A stretch of 6,638 bases of DNA. Origin: an uncultured Collinsella sp. (GTDB lineage Bacteria; Actinomycetota; Coriobacteriia; Coriobacteriales; Coriobacteriaceae). The stretch's first letter is position 1, and each line of letters opens with the position of its first letter. The translations under genes were made by a program, and so were the position numbers. Under the pieces are notes generated by a model. The model ran no database searches. It worked only from the letters and a program-made list of their open reading frames with translations, and was not told the DNA's origin. Location: the NCBI GenBank assembly GCA_900547285.1, contig URGF01000107.1, positions 1 to 6,638 of the forward strand, in the 5' to 3' direction. Positions 4,871 to 6,638 of the stretch are shown here, piece after piece.

Positions 4871-6334
4871 ATGACGAAGACCAAGGCACAGCAGATTATG
4901 GCGGCGACCGAGGTGCGAGCGGCTGACGACGTCACCGCAGCCATCCAAGATATCGCCGCCGAGTTTGAGCCCTACATCATCAAGCAGCGCCGACACTTCC
5001 ATAAGCACCCGGAGCTGAGCCTTGCCGAGGAGCGCACGACCTCCGACATCGCCAACCAGCTCGACGCCATGAATATCCCCTACGAGCGTCCCCTTAAGAC
5101 GGGCCTTGTGGCGACCCTTCGCGGCACCGCGCCCGACGCCTATCGCGAGGACGGCACACCACGCCGCCGTATCCTGCTGCGTGCGGATATCGACGCCCTG
5201 CCCGTCACCGAGCAGACCGGCGAGGATTTCGCCAGCGTCAACGAGGGCTGCATGCACGCCTGCGGCCACGACTGCCACATCGCCATGATGCTCGGCACGC
5301 TGCAGATCCTGCGCCATATGACCGACGACATCCACGGCGAAGTCCGCATCGTCTTCCAGCCCAGTGAGGAAAACGGCCAGGGCGCCAAACTCATGATCGG
5401 CACGGGCGTGCTCGACGGCGTCGATGGCGCCTACGCCGCGCACATCTGGAGTGAGGTCGACGCCGGCACCGTGAGCTGCGAGCCCGGACCGCGCATGGCC
5501 AATACCGACTGGTTCCGCATCGATGTTCGCGGCACCTCATGCCACGGTGCCATGCCCCAGCGCGGCCACGACGCCGTTATGGTGGCCGCCGAGATCGTCA
5601 ATGCCCTGCAGACCATCGTTTCGCGCGAGATCAGCCCCTACGAGCCGGCCGTCATTACCGTCGGCGAGCTGCACGGCGGCACCGCGCGCAACGTTATCGC
5701 CGGCACGGCCTACCTCGCCGGCACGGTGCGCACCTACGGAGATTCGACCCACGAGGAAATGCCGGAGCTCATGCGCCGCATCGTGGAGCATACCGCGGCC
5801 GCCTTGGGCGCCGAGGCAGAGCTCACCGACTACACCATCGCCAATTATAAGGTCGAAAACGATGCCGCCTCGAGCGAGCGTTGTCGTCAGGCCGTGGTCA
5901 AGTGCCTGGGTGCAGCCGGCGAAGGCCATTATCGCGGCACACTTTCGGGCGAGGATTTTTCGGAGTACCTGCGCCGTGTACCGGGCGTGCTCGCCTTTGT
6001 AGGTACGCGCAACCCCAAGATTGGCGCCACGTACGCCCAACATTCCTGCTTCTACAAGATCGACGAGACTGTGCTGGCAAAGGGCTCCATGGTGGCCGCC
6101 CAGTATGCCATCGACTTTTTGGCCGAGCCCACGCAAGAGGAGCTCGACGGCCCCGCGATCACCGCGGTCGCCGAAACCAACCCCGACCTGGCCGCCAAGT
6201 TGCGCTCTGCCAAGGCAACGACCGCCGAGGCTCGCGACGCCATCCATGACGCCCGCACGGCACGCCATGCCGCGATCAAGGGCATCCACGATGCACGTGC
6301 CGCCGCTCGCCGCGAGGAGAAGCGCGGCGAGTAG
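4871..6334 (+). CDS. M20D-family amidohydrolase/peptidase with C-terminal charged tail
   Basis: This is a metal-dependent hydrolase of the M20D group (aminoacylase, hippurate hydrolase, AbgB and IAA-amino acid hydrolase relatives), which cleaves N-acyl amino acid or related amide bonds in the cytosol. The length is 487 residues. RRHFHKHPELS (40-50) opens the catalytic domain. RADIDALP (104-111), HACGHD with ligands C131 and H133, QPSEE with the catalytic and metal-binding glutamates E166/E167, H191 (AAHIW) and H391 (QHSCFY) are all present, so it should be active. A lid/dimerisation domain covers roughly 190-300. The family is usually about 390-400 residues; here there are about 35 extra N-terminal residues and about 70 at the C-terminus. 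The tail is Ala/Arg/Glu-rich with IHDAR twice (458-462, 472-476). The start is ATG with AAGGAG at 4855-4860, 10 nt upstream; an in-frame TTG at 4841 has no SD. It diverges from the YtcJ-type gene. Confidence 0.95.
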   Translation: MTKTKAQQIMAATEVRAADDVTAAIQDIAAEFEPYIIKQRRHFHKHPELSLAEERTTSDIANQLDAMNIPYERPLKTGLVATLRGTAPDAYREDGTPRRRILLRADIDALPVTEQTGEDFASVNEGCMHACGHDCHIAMMLGTLQILRHMTDDIHGEVRIVFQPSEENGQGAKLMIGTGVLDGVDGAYAAHIWSEVDAGTVSCEPGPRMANTDWFRIDVRGTSCHGAMPQRGHDAVMVAAEIVNALQTIVSREISPYEPAVITVGELHGGTARNVIAGTAYLAGTVRTYGDSTHEEMPELMRRIVEHTAAALGAEAELTDYTIANYKVENDAASSERCRQAVVKCLGAAGEGHYRGTLSGEDFSEYLRRVPGVLAFVGTRNPKIGATYAQHSCFYKIDETVLAKGSMVAAQYAIDFLAEPTQEELDGPAITAVAETNPDLAAKLRSAKATTAEARDAIHDARTARHAAIKGIHDARAAARREEKRGE

Positions 6335-6379
6335 TCGATTCGCGGCCATCTCGCAGTCATAGCCACATCGCGATATCAA

Positions 6380-6415
6380 AGCGGGGGCGGACGTTTCGAC
6401 ACGTCCGCCCCCGCT
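6380..6415. terminator. Strong bidirectional hairpin terminator
   Basis: A perfect 15-bp GC-rich stem (6380-6394 with 6401-6415) has a 6-base loop, TTCGAC, and is followed by CATTTG on the plus strand and TTTGAT on the minus strand. It lies 45 bases after the M20 stop and 59 bases past the stop of the convergent minus-strand gene, so it probably ends both transcripts. The U-tracts are short on both sides. Confidence 0.85.
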
Positions 6416-6431
6416 CATTTGTCAAGCGCCA

Positions 6432-6448
6432 TTTCTACCGTTTCTACC
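6432..6448. repeat. Tandem TTTCTACC repeat
   Basis: TTTCTACC occurs twice, separated by one G, in the gap between the shared terminator and the stop of the partial gene. The purpose is unknown; it may belong to an intergenic repeat family or be chance. Confidence 0.35.
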
Positions 6449-6474
6449 CCGTCCCCAAATGGCAGGCGGCAGGG

Positions 6475-6638
<164 letters not shown>

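Noticed and set aside
4738..4944. N-terminal extension of the YtcJ-type amidohydrolase with a hydrophobic stretch resembling a signal peptide or membrane segment
   Set aside because: It would run through the divergent promoter and into the M20 coding region, and family members begin near 4704. The hydrophobic stretch is antisense to the start of the M20 gene.

Overview
The window is GC-rich bacterial DNA. The chaperonin proteins, their Shine-Dalgarno sequences and the Pro-Glu-rich tail at the right edge look like a gut actinobacterium of the class Coriobacteriia, plausibly Collinsella or a relative. That placement is an inference from protein style, not the result of a search.

Layout. Positions 1-41 are a strong hairpin terminator. 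Positions 119-2146 carry the groS-groL chaperonin operon on the minus strand, with a 96-bp gap between the genes that holds a small hairpin. Upstream of groS, at about 2147-2275, is a leader and promoter region with a GC-rich hairpin, a candidate -10 box and an AT-rich inverted repeat. No CIRCE or HAIR heat-shock operator is visible there. Positions 2284-3000 hold no convincing gene but are rich in structure. There is a 211-bp foldback with 40-bp near-perfect arms (2284-2494). A second inverted pair of 25-nt arms (2572-2596 and 2785-2809) encloses a possible three-way junction (2634-2694). Smaller repeats follow. This is the least explained part of the window.

Positions 3067-4704 encode a minus-strand metal-dependent amidohydrolase of the YtcJ type, with its own terminator at 3001-3048. 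Diverging from it at 4871-6334 is an M20D-type amidohydrolase/peptidase (the aminoacylase/hippurate hydrolase group) with an unusual charged Ala/Arg-rich tail. Their shared upstream region (4705-4870) contains a candidate promoter and four TGCCA/TGGCA half-sites. A 15-bp perfect hairpin at 6380-6415 closes the M20 gene. It also faces a convergent minus-strand gene that enters from the right edge, of which only a Pro-Glu repeat C-terminus is seen (6475-6638).

How the genes work together. GroES and GroEL form the folding chamber. The two divergent hydrolases both act on amide-type bonds and may belong to one scavenging function for acylated amino acids or amides, but their substrates cannot be read from sequence. 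I see no defence or mobile-element protein. The best candidates for something undescribed are the foldback and nested inverted repeats between groS and the amidohydrolase.
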